Of a stretch of 53,914 nucleotides of DNA, positions 8,395 to 16,450 are shown piece by piece. The stretch's first letter is position 1. The number at the start of each line of letters is the position of its first letter. The position numbers and the translations under genes are program-made. The DNA is from Paenibacillus rigui. GTDB lineage: Bacteria; Bacillota; Bacilli; Paenibacillales; NBRC-103111. The notes below the pieces were generated by a model. The model saw nothing but the letters and a program-made list of their open reading frames with translations, was not told the origin of the DNA and made no database searches. The stretch covers positions 1 through 53,914 of the forward strand of contig NZ_NMQW01000038.1 of assembly GCF_002234615.1 (NCBI RefSeq), given 5' to 3'.

Positions 8395-9126
8395 ATGAAT
8401 TCGATATGGATTGGCAGTATGACAACTTCACTCTGCACCGCTTTGGGTGCGCTTCCCGCACTGCTATTCACCAATGTGACGCATCGCGGTAAAGATATTT
8501 TGTTATCCTTCACCGCGGGCATCATGGTTTCGGCTTCAACGTACGGGCTGATTCCGTCGGCTTTGAAGCTATCCAACCTAGCGGTGCTTGCCGCAGGAAT
8601 TTTATTGGGTGCGCTGTTCCTGACGATTATGGAGCTCCTCATTCCTCATGAGGATCCGGGGCATGCGTTGGTGCCGAAGCGGAACGGATCCAATTCCGTG
8701 TTGTTTGTGTCTGCTATGGCTCTTCATAATTTGCCCGAGGGACTCTCGGTAGGGGTAAGCTACGGCAGCTCGGATCATGATTTAGGCGCAATCGTCGCCA
8801 TCAGTATCGGTCTGCAAAATATCCCTGAAGGCTTCTTAACCGCCTTATTTCTCATTACCCACGGCATACGCCGCAGGATTGCACTGCTGCTGGCCGCATT
8901 GACAGGCTGCATTGAACTGCTTTTTGGCTGGATCGGGTACCAGTTCTCTGGAAACTTTATGGTTTTGGTTCCCTACGGCTTGGCTTTCGCTGCGGGGGCT
9001 ATGCTGTTTGTCGTATATAAGGAGCTTATTCCCGAAAGCCACGGTGACGGGAATGAGCGGGCGTCGACTTTTGCCTTCATCATCGGCTTGCTGTGCATGA
9101 TTTGCGTTACGGATTTGCTCAAATAG
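8395..9126 (+). CDS. ZIP-family divalent metal transporter
   Basis: A 243-residue membrane protein with about eight hydrophobic segments. The ATG at 8395 follows AAGAGGAGG and begins MNSIWIGSM; an upstream in-frame extension lacks a ribosome site. The family signatures are HNLPEG in segment 4 and QNIPEG in segment 5, the paired metal-binding helices of ZIP proteins. A short intracellular loop contains HEDPGH. It probably imports zinc or another divalent metal. Flanked by terminators on both sides, it is a single-gene unit. No Zur-like operator was evident to me. Confidence 0.85.
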   Translation: MNSIWIGSMTTSLCTALGALPALLFTNVTHRGKDILLSFTAGIMVSASTYGLIPSALKLSNLAVLAAGILLGALFLTIMELLIPHEDPGHALVPKRNGSNSVLFVSAMALHNLPEGLSVGVSYGSSDHDLGAIVAISIGLQNIPEGFLTALFLITHGIRRRIALLLAALTGCIELLFGWIGYQFSGNFMVLVPYGLAFAAGAMLFVVYKELIPESHGDGNERASTFAFIIGLLCMICVTDLLK

Positions 9127-9161
9127 CTCTTTTTTCTAAGGGTCAAGTAAACCATGCCACA

Positions 9162-9216
9162 GGCCGAAGTGTTGCAGGGCTCCAAAGAGTCCCTTGCGAC
9201 ATTTCGGCCGTTTTTT
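9162..9216 (+). terminator. Long terminator hairpin
   Basis: GGCCGAA pairs with TTCGGCC around an inner GCA.GG/CC.TTGC stem, ending in G plus six T residues (9211-9216). It follows the ZIP gene. Confidence 0.85.
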
Positions 9217-9293
9217 AGTACAATTAGAAGGTCAGTTTGTAGATAAAACAATTCCCGGGCACCGGGGTGGTTGGATGGGGAGGACAATGATTC

Positions 9294-9764
9294 ATGGCAA
9301 AAGTATTGTTTGTATGTCTTGGAAATATATGCCGATCTCCTATGGCAGAGGCGGTATTTCGCCATAAAGTGGCGGAGGCCGGTTTGGCCGGTCGGATCGA
9401 AATCGATTCCGCGGGTACGGGGGACTGGCATACGGGAGAGCCGCCGCACGAAGGAACGCGTACCATTTTACGGCAAAATCAAATTGACTATTCGGGCATG
9501 CGCGCCCGACAGGTTCGTCAAAGCGATTTTCATGAGCACCGCTACATCATTACAATGGACGCCAGCAATACGAAAAATGTAATGAAATGGGCCCCCGGAA
9601 GCCATGATGCGGAAGTCAGGCAGCTGCTTGATTTTATCCCGGAGCGACGCGGAGAGGATGTACCGGATCCTTACTATACCGGGAATTTTCAAGAGGTATA
9701 CGAGATGGTGGATGAGGCTTGCGGGCTGCTGCTTGCCTATATTCGCACCAAAGAAGATATGTAG
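9294..9764 (+). CDS. Low-molecular-weight protein-tyrosine phosphatase
   Basis: A 156-residue cytoplasmic enzyme. The P-loop VCLGNICRSPMAEA carries nucleophile Cys8 and Arg14 of the C-x5-R-S motif. The general acid lies in VPDPYY near residue 122. Length and layout match the family, whose Bacillus members (YfkJ, YwlE) dephosphorylate protein tyrosine or arginine. The residue after the nucleophile that separates arginine from tyrosine phosphatases is not decisive to me here. The start ATG follows GGGGAGGACAATGATTC. Transcription ends at the perfect hairpin at 9816-9851. Confidence 0.88.
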   Translation: MAKVLFVCLGNICRSPMAEAVFRHKVAEAGLAGRIEIDSAGTGDWHTGEPPHEGTRTILRQNQIDYSGMRARQVRQSDFHEHRYIITMDASNTKNVMKWAPGSHDAEVRQLLDFIPERRGEDVPDPYYTGNFQEVYEMVDEACGLLLAYIRTKEDM

Positions 9765-9815
9765 GCATTGCGTGCATGGAGCCGTGTTTCACTATAGCTT
9801 GAAGTGCTTCAAGCA

Positions 9816-9851
9816 AATAAAGTCCTCCCTGAATACAGGAAGGACTTTATT
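9816..9851. terminator. Bidirectional terminator
   Basis: AATAAAGTCCT-c-CCTG pairs with CAGG-a-AGGACTTTATT. The A/T-rich outer arms serve both the phosphatase gene and the minus-strand ParB-like gene. Confidence 0.85.
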
Positions 9852-9939
9852 ATGTGTACGGATGCCATCGTAAGGAAGCCGAAGCCAGCTAAGGCTGCCG
9901 TAAGGCAGAATATATGATTGTAACCAAGAATAAGCTAGC

Positions 9940-10989
9940 TTAAGTGAACGCTTTCGCTTTGGCCTGCTCCTTCACCGATTTCCACTCGGTCAATTGCTGC
10001 TCCAAAGCTTCAATGAGCCGATCCACATCATTGAAAAATTGCTGTGCATCGGCTACCGCTGACAGCTCCTCTGCCGAAGGAGAAGGGCCGGGGAGCGAGG
10101 ACAGAAGCTGCTGAAGCCGGCTCTCCAATGAAGCTGCATGCTTGGCTGCACTGCTCTCAGCTGAAGCTGAAGCTGGAGCTGAAGCCGGTGCCGGCTGCGA
10201 CTCAGCCGAGACCTCGTCATGGGTCGTCTTCCCGCTTTTGGCAGGCGCCTTCGGAGCAGCGGCAGGCTTGGAGCGCTCCGCGCGGTTTTGTTCGAAGACG
10301 GACCAGGTTTCCAGCAGCTCGCGGCCGGACTTATACAACAGCTTGTCCTTGGTTCCTGCGGAAAGGGTCTTGTCCTTGAAAAGCCGGGCGATCTTCTTCA
10401 CATCGCTCACCGGCATCTCATCTCTGGCCATAATCAGAGCAAGTGAGTCCCGATGCTCCATCGGAAGGTCCTTCAGGGGCAGAACCTGGTCCTCGGTCAA
10501 ACGGTCTTTTCTAATGTCGGTTCCGCCGACAATGATTTTTTTGACGGCGTTGCTGAACTTGAGCAGCTCGCATTTGTTTTTGATATATGCTTCCGGCTTG
10601 CCGAGGCGGCTGGACAGGAATTTAGTTGAGCTGCTGAATTTCGGATCGTTCAACAGCTTGTTGAAAGCCTCGGCTTCTTCGATCGGGGAGAAGCCTTCTC
10701 TTGTTAAGTTTTCCGCGATTTGCTCCAAATAAATTTCGGTTTCGTCCGTAATATCGGACACGATGCATGGAATGGTAGGGCGGTTGAGCATATGGCTCGC
10801 CTTGTACCGCCTGTTGCCGTAAATGATTTTATACCGGCCGTTATTCGTTGTTCTTACTTTAATCGGGGACAGCAGGCCGAGCTCCTCGATGCTTTTCATT
10901 AGCTCTTGTAAAGCATCCTCATCGAATTGATATCTGGGCTGGTCCGTATCCTCATCAATTAAATTCATTGGAATTTCAATGATATCCAT
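9940..10989 (-). CDS. ParB/Spo0J-family DNA-binding protein without a parA neighbour
   Basis: A 349-residue protein. The ParB N-terminal nucleotide-binding domain covers about 1-95 and contains GNRRYKA at 58-64 (canonical GERRxRA, the CTP-binding box) and ENLTREGFSPIEEA, which matches the ENLQRxxLxPIEEA box. A helix-turn-helix region follows (about 110-200). Residues about 235-290 are a low-complexity Ala/Ser/Pro linker, and the C-terminus is a predicted coiled coil for dimerisation. There is no parA, gidB or parS-like array nearby, so this is not the origin-proximal pair. The next minus-strand gene, 10 bases upstream, is a YneQ-like protein with which it is probably cotranscribed. Candidate roles are an orphan chromosome-organising ParB or a regulator; neither can be chosen from sequence. 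Confidence 0.8.
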   Translation of the reverse strand: MDIIEIPMNLIDEDTDQPRYQFDEDALQELMKSIEELGLLSPIKVRTTNNGRYKIIYGNRRYKASHMLNRPTIPCIVSDITDETEIYLEQIAENLTREGFSPIEEAEAFNKLLNDPKFSSSTKFLSSRLGKPEAYIKNKCELLKFSNAVKKIIVGGTDIRKDRLTEDQVLPLKDLPMEHRDSLALIMARDEMPVSDVKKIARLFKDKTLSAGTKDKLLYKSGRELLETWSVFEQNRAERSKPAAAPKAPAKSGKTTHDEVSAESQPAPASAPASASAESSAAKHAASLESRLQQLLSSLPGPSPSAEELSAVADAQQFFNDVDRLIEALEQQLTEWKSVKEQAKAKAFT

Positions 10990-10999
10990 ATGAGGTCTC

Positions 11000-11311
11000 C
11001 TATCCTTTATACGTTAAATGAAACCGATCGAGATGGGAATAGAGCTGCTCTTTCCGCAAAATTTCGATCTGTTTGGATCCCATCAGGTCATAGTGGGGAA
11101 AAGGTTGGCGGTGATGGATGTATTGAGGATTGAGCCCGTGCGATGTGCACCAATCGGAGAGCTTATCCAGGTCGGAGCAGCCGACTTTGGTTACACTTTT
11201 GATATCCGGAAAACGCGGGTCAATCCAATAATGTGTCAGAAAAGCAAGCTCACCGCGCGACACAGCCTCTTTCCACAGCTGCAATTCATTCCTCTTGATG
11301 CCGAAAGCCAT
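11000..11311 (-). CDS. Small conserved protein, YneQ-like
   Basis: A 103-residue protein beginning MAFGIKRNELQLWKEAV with a central FLTHYWIDPRFP and VTKVGCSD. This pattern recalls the uncharacterised YneQ family of Bacilli; I make that link from memory and with moderate certainty. It is rich in aromatic and charged residues with no membrane segment. It lies directly upstream of the ParB-like gene on the same strand, with a 10-base gap, which suggests one transcript. No function is known to me. Confidence 0.65.
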   Translation of the reverse strand: MAFGIKRNELQLWKEAVSRGELAFLTHYWIDPRFPDIKSVTKVGCSDLDKLSDWCTSHGLNPQYIHHRQPFPHYDLMGSKQIEILRKEQLYSHLDRFHLTYKG

Positions 11312-11477
11312 GCCGATTCATCCTCCCATTGACCGAATGTAGAATATGTAACATTATAACATACCGGAACGGGTATTCTCTATGAGAAAGGCTTCAACAT
11401 TTTTTATCCCAAAGTTTACATGGTTTGTGATACGATAGGGTGTGGAAAATATATACAACGTAAAAGGGGGACTTATC

Positions 11478-12257
11478 ATGTGGACTCGAAGCGAATTGAA
11501 AGACAGAGCCAAGCAGGGGCTTAGAACATCGTATTGGAAGGCATTTCTCGTCAGTTTGCTGTTGGTGATTATTTCCGGGAATATTCCCAGCTGCAGCTTC
11601 AGAGGCGATATGGGGCAGCGTGCAGATAAAGGGAAAATAGCATCGATGTTCAATGAATTCAAGGGGAATATGGACCAGGCTGCGGATCATACCGTACTCC
11701 TCACTGTTCTCATTATCGCCATTATCATCGGTATTTTGGCCGCACTCGTTGTGATTGCATTTCGTATCTTTCTTTGCTTTCCGCTGGAGGTCGGGGGACG
11801 TCAATATTTCAAACAGGCTGCCTTGGAGGATGCCAATTTGAATCACTTAGGCTTCGCTTTTTCCAAAGGCCGTTATCTTGCCATCGTCAAAGGGATGCTC
11901 TGGCGTGCATTTCTGAACTTTCTCTGGTTTCTGCTGTTGATTATTCCGGGGATCGTCAAGGCTTACGCTTACAGCATGGTGCCTTACATATTGGCGGATA
12001 ATCCGGGGATCGGAACGAGACGGGCGGTCGAGCTAAGCAACCGTATGACCCGCGGGCATAAATGGAACATGTTTGTGCTTGATCTTTCGTTTCTCGGCTG
12101 GTATTTGCTCGGAACGCTGGCGCTCCTGGTCGGCGTCCTGTTCGTGGAACCGTATGTGAATGCGACGAAAGCGGAGCTTTATCTGGTGCTGCGCAGGCAG
12201 GCCCTGCAGGCCGGGATCAGCAGCAATGCGGAATTGAATGTGCCCGAATACGAATAA
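11478..12257 (+). CDS. DUF975 integral membrane protein
   Basis: A 259-residue membrane protein. The ATG at 11478 lies seven bases after AGGGGG and begins MWTRSELKDRAKQGL, the usual DUF975 N-terminus; a GTG 36 bases upstream is less likely. About five hydrophobic segments are visible. The family signature is LLLIIPGIVKAYAYSMVPYI, then LADNPG and a C-terminal GHKWNMFVLDLSFLGW. DUF975 proteins have no established biochemical role. A large Met/Asp-rich loop (about 45-70) is unusual. It is a single-gene unit ended by a hairpin at 12267-12292 and convergent with the YjcZ-type gene. Confidence 0.78.
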   Translation: MWTRSELKDRAKQGLRTSYWKAFLVSLLLVIISGNIPSCSFRGDMGQRADKGKIASMFNEFKGNMDQAADHTVLLTVLIIAIIIGILAALVVIAFRIFLCFPLEVGGRQYFKQAALEDANLNHLGFAFSKGRYLAIVKGMLWRAFLNFLWFLLLIIPGIVKAYAYSMVPYILADNPGIGTRRAVELSNRMTRGHKWNMFVLDLSFLGWYLLGTLALLVGVLFVEPYVNATKAELYLVLRRQALQAGISSNAELNVPEYE

Positions 12258-12266
12258 TTATGTATG

Positions 12267-12292
12267 CCCTCCAATGTGGAGGGTTATTTTTT
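12267..12292 (+). terminator. Terminator after DUF975 gene
   Basis: CCCTCC-aatgt-GGAGGG is followed by TTATTTTTT. The T run overlaps the stop codon of the minus-strand YjcZ gene. Confidence 0.8.
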
Positions 12293-12386
12293 ATCCAAAA
12301 AACAGCAAGGAAGCGCCGACAATGACTAACAAAATAAACAGTACCAAGATGGAGGAAGAAGACTCGAATCCACCCAAACCGCTCAT
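12291..12386 (-). CDS. YjcZ-family sporulation peptide
   Basis: A 31-residue minus-strand frame. The peptide starts MSGLGGFESSSS and continues ILVLFILLVIVGASLLFFG. A Gly/Ser-rich start followed by one hydrophobic helix with the IVGAS pattern is the hallmark of YjcZ-family sporulation proteins. A strong AGGAGGT ribosome site lies seven bases before the ATG. A CATACTATA sequence (12418-12426, minus strand) about 32 bases upstream resembles the -10 element of late sporulation sigma factors (SigE/SigK type). Such peptides are abundant in the Paenibacillus and Bacillus mother cell or spore coat, and their roles are largely unknown. Confidence 0.75.
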   Translation of the reverse strand: MSGLGGFESSSSILVLFILLVIVGASLLFFG

Positions 12387-12417
12387 GCAAACTACCTCCT
12401 CTCTTCCGTCACATGTC

Positions 12418-12426
12418 TATAGTATG
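12418..12426 (-). promoter_or_regulatory. Possible sporulation-sigma -10 element
   Basis: On the minus strand CATACTATA matches the CATAnnnTA form used by SigK and, more loosely, SigE. A clear -35 element is not evident, so the call is weak. Confidence 0.3.
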
Positions 12427-12594
12427 TATGCTGGAGTGGAGTGGTCTGGACTGTAGCGGATAAGGCGGCGAAACCGTTCATTCTGTTGTGAAATGGGTAA
12501 ATAGATGCGGAAGGAAAAATTAGGCTGGTTGGGAATCAGTTGTACAGATTAAGGAAAGATTAGTTGTTGTAGGTAAAGGAGGAGGGAACCGCCA

Positions 12595-13407
12595 ATGAAA
12601 TGGACCCCGGAACAGCGGATTACGCTGCATGGTTTTAACAATTTGACCAAAACGCTCAGCTTCAATATGTACGACATTTGCTACACTAAAACCCGGGAAG
12701 AGCGACAGGCTTATATAGAGTATATTGACGAACAATATAATGCGGACCGGCTGACCAAAATTTTGACCCATGTCTCCGAAATCATCGGTGCCCATGTGCT
12801 GAATGTGGCCAAGCAGGATTACGTACCGCAGGGGGCTAGCGTCACCATGCTGGTGTCGGAAGGGCCGATTGAAGAGGTGCCCACAGAGTCGTTCGATGAA
12901 TCCCCGGGACCGCTGCCGGATACGGTCGTGATGCATTTGGACAAAAGCCATATTACTGTGCATACGTATCCCGAATATCATCCGGACGAAGGGATCAGTA
13001 CCTTCCGCGCGGATATCGACGTTTCTACCTGCGGGGAAATTTCACCGTTAAAAGCACTGAATTATTTGATCCGTTCGTTTGATACGGACATCATGACAAT
13101 GGATTACCGCGTCCGCGGCTTCACCCGCGATATTAGCGGGCACAAGCATTTTATCGATCACGACATCAGCTCCATACAGAATTATATCCCGGAGGAAGTC
13201 AAAAGCTTGTACGATATGATCGACGTCAATGTGTATCAGGAAAATATTTTCCATACGAAGTGCAAGCTGAGGGAATTCGATTTGAACAACTATTTGTTCG
13301 GGTATACGAAGGATAAGCTGAGTGTGGAGGACCAGAAGGAGATAACCGAGAGTTTGAAATGGGAAATGGACGAAATCTTTTACGGCAAAAATATTACTTA
13401 CGCTTAA
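12595..13407 (+). CDS. speD: S-adenosylmethionine decarboxylase proenzyme (Escherichia coli type)
   Basis: A 270-residue proenzyme preceded by AAAGGAGGAGGG. It matches the long, E. coli-type SpeD rather than the short SpeH form of B. subtilis. The self-cleavage site is [13 protein letters not shown], with Ser118 expected to become the pyruvoyl group. Further conserved features are [20 protein letters not shown] and HKHFIDHDI. The enzyme makes decarboxylated SAM, the aminopropyl donor for spermidine. No speE or arginine/ornithine decarboxylase gene is adjacent. About 200 bases upstream hold no gene other than the YjcZ peptide. Confidence 0.92.
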   Translation: MKWTPEQRITLHGFNNLTKTLSFNMYDICYTKTREERQAYIEYIDEQYNADRLTKILTHVSEIIGAHVLNVAKQDYVPQGASVTMLVSEGPIEEVPTESFDESPGPLPDTVVMHLDKSHITVHTYPEYHPDEGISTFRADIDVSTCGEISPLKALNYLIRSFDTDIMTMDYRVRGFTRDISGHKHFIDHDISSIQNYIPEEVKSLYDMIDVNVYQENIFHTKCKLREFDLNNYLFGYTKDKLSVEDQKEITESLKWEMDEIFYGKNITYA

Positions 13408-13432
13408 AAGTGCTGTGAATATGAGCATAGCA

Positions 13433-13504
13433 GCAGACACTTTGGGCCCTCTGCCTAAACGTACGGACCACCGCTTGTGCGGCTGGTCTCTTCGACGTGT
13501 CTGC
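13433..13504. ncRNA. Possible structured RNA or leader element
   Basis: GCAGACAC (13433-13440) pairs perfectly with GTGTCTGC (13497-13504). The enclosed sequence contains a second hairpin GACCACCGC-ttgt-GCGGcTGGTC (13466-13488). There is no T run, so it is not a simple terminator for speD. It could be a small RNA, or part of the leader of the AraC-type gene. I recognise no known family. Confidence 0.3.
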
Positions 13505-13584
13505 CTCGGACAAGGGAAGAAGAGGGACGCGTGCCATTTGGTGTACAAATACGCTATAATGATGTCTGAATTGACCATGATGTT

Positions 13585-13600
13585 ACGGGAAGTTTCCCGT
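13585..13600. promoter_or_regulatory. Palindromic operator-like site before the AraC-type gene
   Basis: ACGGGAA-gt-TTCCCGT, 96 bases before the AraC-type start. A TATAAT-like sequence lies just upstream near 13555-13560. It may be a repressor site or a short hairpin. Confidence 0.35.
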
Positions 13601-13695
13601 ATGATGAAGTAGGAGTCCGCATAAAGAAGAAGACGATGATGGTTTATCCAGTTCGAGCCCGTTTTACATTGTAAAACTCAGGAGGTATCGTACCT

Positions 13696-14589
13696 ATGGA
13701 GAAACAGCTGCACAGCAGCCAATTTATTCAAGAACAGTCTTTTCCTTTCTGGATTCGGCGCTTTTACCACGATCACGAGCATGTCCCTCTGCTGCACGGG
13801 CATGACTTCGTCGAGCTGGTCTATGTGGTTCGTGGAGAGGCGCAGCATGTGTTTGAAGGCCATTATTACGAGATTCGCGCCGGCGACGTGTTCATTATTA
13901 ACCCCGGCGAGGTGCATACGTACAGCATCAATCCGGGCAAAGACCTGGAAATCATCAACTGCCTGTTTATGCCGGATTTGATTCAAGGCAATTGGCTGCT
14001 TGATCTCGGGATTTCCCAGTCGATGGACTATTTCTATGTGCACCCGTTTCTGGATAAAAGAGAGCGGTTTCACCGGTGCTTGAATCTGAACGGCCAGGAC
14101 GCGGCGCGCACGCTGTTTTTACTGGAAACGATCATTCATGAATTCGATAACCGGTTGACCGGGTTTGAGACCTTGATCCGGCTGCAAATGGTGGAGCTGT
14201 TGATATTGCTGTCCCGTTCGTACCGCCACGCGGAAGGACAGTCCGGGAGGGAAGCCATCCGCAACAATGCGAGACAACTGCTGATCCAGCGGATTTGCGG
14301 CTATTTGGAAAGGTATTATGACAAAAAGCTGTCGATTCCGGTCCTGTGCGAGCTGTTTAATATTAGCTCCCGCCAATTAAACCGTATTTTTAAAGAGTCT
14401 TTGGGCATGACGGTCGTTGACATGATTCACCGGATCCGCATTGAACGGGCGAAGCATTTATTAATGGAGACCGATGAGAAGGTCATTACCATTGCGGGCC
14501 GAGTAGGCTATGAGGATCCGGCGTTTTTCAGCAGATTGTTTCATCGTCAGGTCGGCTGCTCGCCGGGCAAATACCGTGAAACGTCTTAA
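13696..14589 (+). CDS. AraC-family regulator with cupin sensor domain
   Basis: A 297-residue protein after an AGGAGG site. The N-terminal cupin (about 20-110) shows HDFVELVYVVRGEA and the GDVFIINPGEVHTY strand pair typical of sugar-sensing AraC regulators. The C-terminal double helix-turn-helix (about 200-295) includes LCELFNISSRQLNRIFKESL and VGYEDPAFFSRLF. It is the first gene of the carbohydrate-type locus, followed by a sensor kinase 25 bases later. It probably senses an imported or intracellular ligand and activates the downstream modules. Confidence 0.85.
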   Translation: MEKQLHSSQFIQEQSFPFWIRRFYHDHEHVPLLHGHDFVELVYVVRGEAQHVFEGHYYEIRAGDVFIINPGEVHTYSINPGKDLEIINCLFMPDLIQGNWLLDLGISQSMDYFYVHPFLDKRERFHRCLNLNGQDAARTLFLLETIIHEFDNRLTGFETLIRLQMVELLILLSRSYRHAEGQSGREAIRNNARQLLIQRICGYLERYYDKKLSIPVLCELFNISSRQLNRIFKESLGMTVVDMIHRIRIERAKHLLMETDEKVITIAGRVGYEDPAFFSRLFHRQVGCSPGKYRETS

Positions 14590-14614
14590 GCTGCTTGGCA
14601 CAGGGAGGCTGTTC

Positions 14615-16450
14615 ATGCGGCGCTGGAACGACAGGATGCTGAAGACCAAGATGTTCATCTCCTTTTCCGTCGTTGCCTTGTTTATTGTCGGGATCACGTG
14701 CGGTATTTTTTACTATAAAAACACGAGCGATATCAAAAACCAAACGTTCTCTCTATCGAACATTATATCGAAACAGTTTTCTGAAATGATTGATTTATAT
14801 ATGCAAAATGTCGAGGAGCTGTCGCTGGCCATCTCCATTGATCCTTCCATTCAGACCATCTTGTTCGATTTTTATCAAACATCCAACCCGATTGAGAAAG
14901 AGTATGTCGGCTACAAGCTGAACCCGATTTTATTCAACTATTCTTACCCCAAAACGTATGTGCAGAGCATCTCGATCTACTCGCTGGATACCCACTTATA
15001 TACTTACTCAAAGCCGGTGGAGCCGAAGCCGGCCGCCATGTTGTCAAACGAGCAGCTGCGTCATTTCTTCGTTACCTTGAACAACCGGCCCTTCTTATTA
15101 CTGCCTTCCGTCGATGAAGCCCAGCAGCCTGAAGAGGAGAACACGCAGCGGGTCGTTTCTTTTATCCGCAAGATCACGAAGATTCCGACACAGACCATTA
15201 TCGGCTATGTCAATATTCATATTAATGTAAACGCATTCAAGATGGTGCTGGCCAACACCAAGGCAAGTGAGCTTGAAAATACGATGCATGTCCTGATCGT
15301 GAATGAGGAGGGGAGGGTAATATTCGAGAACAGCGGGAGCGGGAGCGGAACCCGCATGGCGCAGGACATGTTCGACCTTTCCGTATTGAACCGGTCCGGG
15401 ACGGAGGGCGAAGTAAAGTGGAAGGATACCAATTACCTGTACACCTTGGAGAAATCCAGCTATACGGGCTGGCATACGGTCATTCTCATCCCGAAGCAGG
15501 TCATTGTGCTGAAGCAGAAGCGAATGCAGGATATTGTGCTGCTGGTAGGTCTTCTGACGATGCTGCTCATCGCGGCGGTCTCTTACTTCCTCTCCCATCA
15601 CATTACGCTGCCGCTGAACCGGTTAATGCGCAACATGTCGCGTGTCGAGCTGGGCGATTTGAATCAACGCATGGACTATTCGGGCAGGAATGAAATCGGC
15701 AAGCTGAGCCGGATGTACAACCATATGCTGGACAGCATCTCCCGCTTAATTCACGAGGTGTACGAATCGAAGCTTGCCGAAAAGAACGCCCAGCTTTCCG
15801 CGCTCCACTCGCAGATCAATCCTCATTTCCTGTACAACACCTTAAACATTATGAAATCGATAAGCCGCTTGAGAGGCATTGAGGAGGTCGCCGAAATATC
15901 CGAATCGCTGGCAGGCTTATTTCAATACAGCATGAAAAACCTCCATCAGCCGGTTTCTCTTTATGAGGAAATCGAGCATATCAACAATTACTTCAGCATC
16001 CAGCAGCACCGGTTCGGCAATCGGCTGAGGCTGTCCTGTCATATTCCGCCGGAGCTGCTTCAAGCCTCCATTCTTAAGCTAACCCTGCAACCGCTTATTG
16101 AAAACGCCGTGAACCATGGTCTTCGCAAAATGAAATCGGGAGGCTGCATTACCATTCGCGCCTCTGAAGCCGAGGGACTCCTTACTTTGTCTGTTCATGA
16201 CAACGGGGAGGGCCTTCCGGAACAAACCGCAGCCCGTTTGAGAGAATCGTTCGATTCCTCCAATGCGCTGCATACACGTGCAGACATATCCAACGGTATC
16301 GGATTAATAAACATTCGGCAGCGGATTCAGCTTTATTACGGGAAGGAGTATGGGCTTCATCTGCACAGCAAGCCGGGGGAAGGGACAACGGTATCCCTGA
16401 GCCTGCCGCTCATTATCAACAATGGGAAGCCGGAGGTGAAGGCGCAATGA
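14615..16450 (+). CDS. YesM-type sensor histidine kinase
   Basis: A 611-residue membrane kinase. The ATG at 14615 follows CAGGGAGGC and gives MRRWNDRMLKTKMFISF. Transmembrane segment 1 is at about 12-34, an extracytoplasmic sensor region at about 35-305, and segment 2 at about 306-330. A HAMP domain (LPLNRLMRNMSRVELGDL) follows, then the His_kinase motif QINPHFLYNTLNIMKSI with the phospho-accepting His, and a HATPase domain with the N box IENAVNHGL and G boxes HDNGEGLP and GIGLINIRQR. YesM-type kinases sense extracellular sugars, often via the neighbouring binding protein. Its stop overlaps the response-regulator start by ATGA. Confidence 0.9.
   Translation: MRRWNDRMLKTKMFISFSVVALFIVGITCGIFYYKNTSDIKNQTFSLSNIISKQFSEMIDLYMQNVEELSLAISIDPSIQTILFDFYQTSNPIEKEYVGYKLNPILFNYSYPKTYVQSISIYSLDTHLYTYSKPVEPKPAAMLSNEQLRHFFVTLNNRPFLLLPSVDEAQQPEEENTQRVVSFIRKITKIPTQTIIGYVNIHINVNAFKMVLANTKASELENTMHVLIVNEEGRVIFENSGSGSGTRMAQDMFDLSVLNRSGTEGEVKWKDTNYLYTLEKSSYTGWHTVILIPKQVIVLKQKRMQDIVLLVGLLTMLLIAAVSYFLSHHITLPLNRLMRNMSRVELGDLNQRMDYSGRNEIGKLSRMYNHMLDSISRLIHEVYESKLAEKNAQLSALHSQINPHFLYNTLNIMKSISRLRGIEEVAEISESLAGLFQYSMKNLHQPVSLYEEIEHINNYFSIQQHRFGNRLRLSCHIPPELLQASILKLTLQPLIENAVNHGLRKMKSGGCITIRASEAEGLLTLSVHDNGEGLPEQTAARLRESFDSSNALHTRADISNGIGLINIRQRIQLYYGKEYGLHLHSKPGEGTTVSLSLPLIINNGKPEVKAQ

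Noticed and set aside
9940-10989. Replication origin or partition locus around the ParB-like gene
   Set aside because: There is no parA, dnaA, gidB or DnaA-box cluster, and no parS-like TGTTTCACGTGAAACA site was seen nearby.
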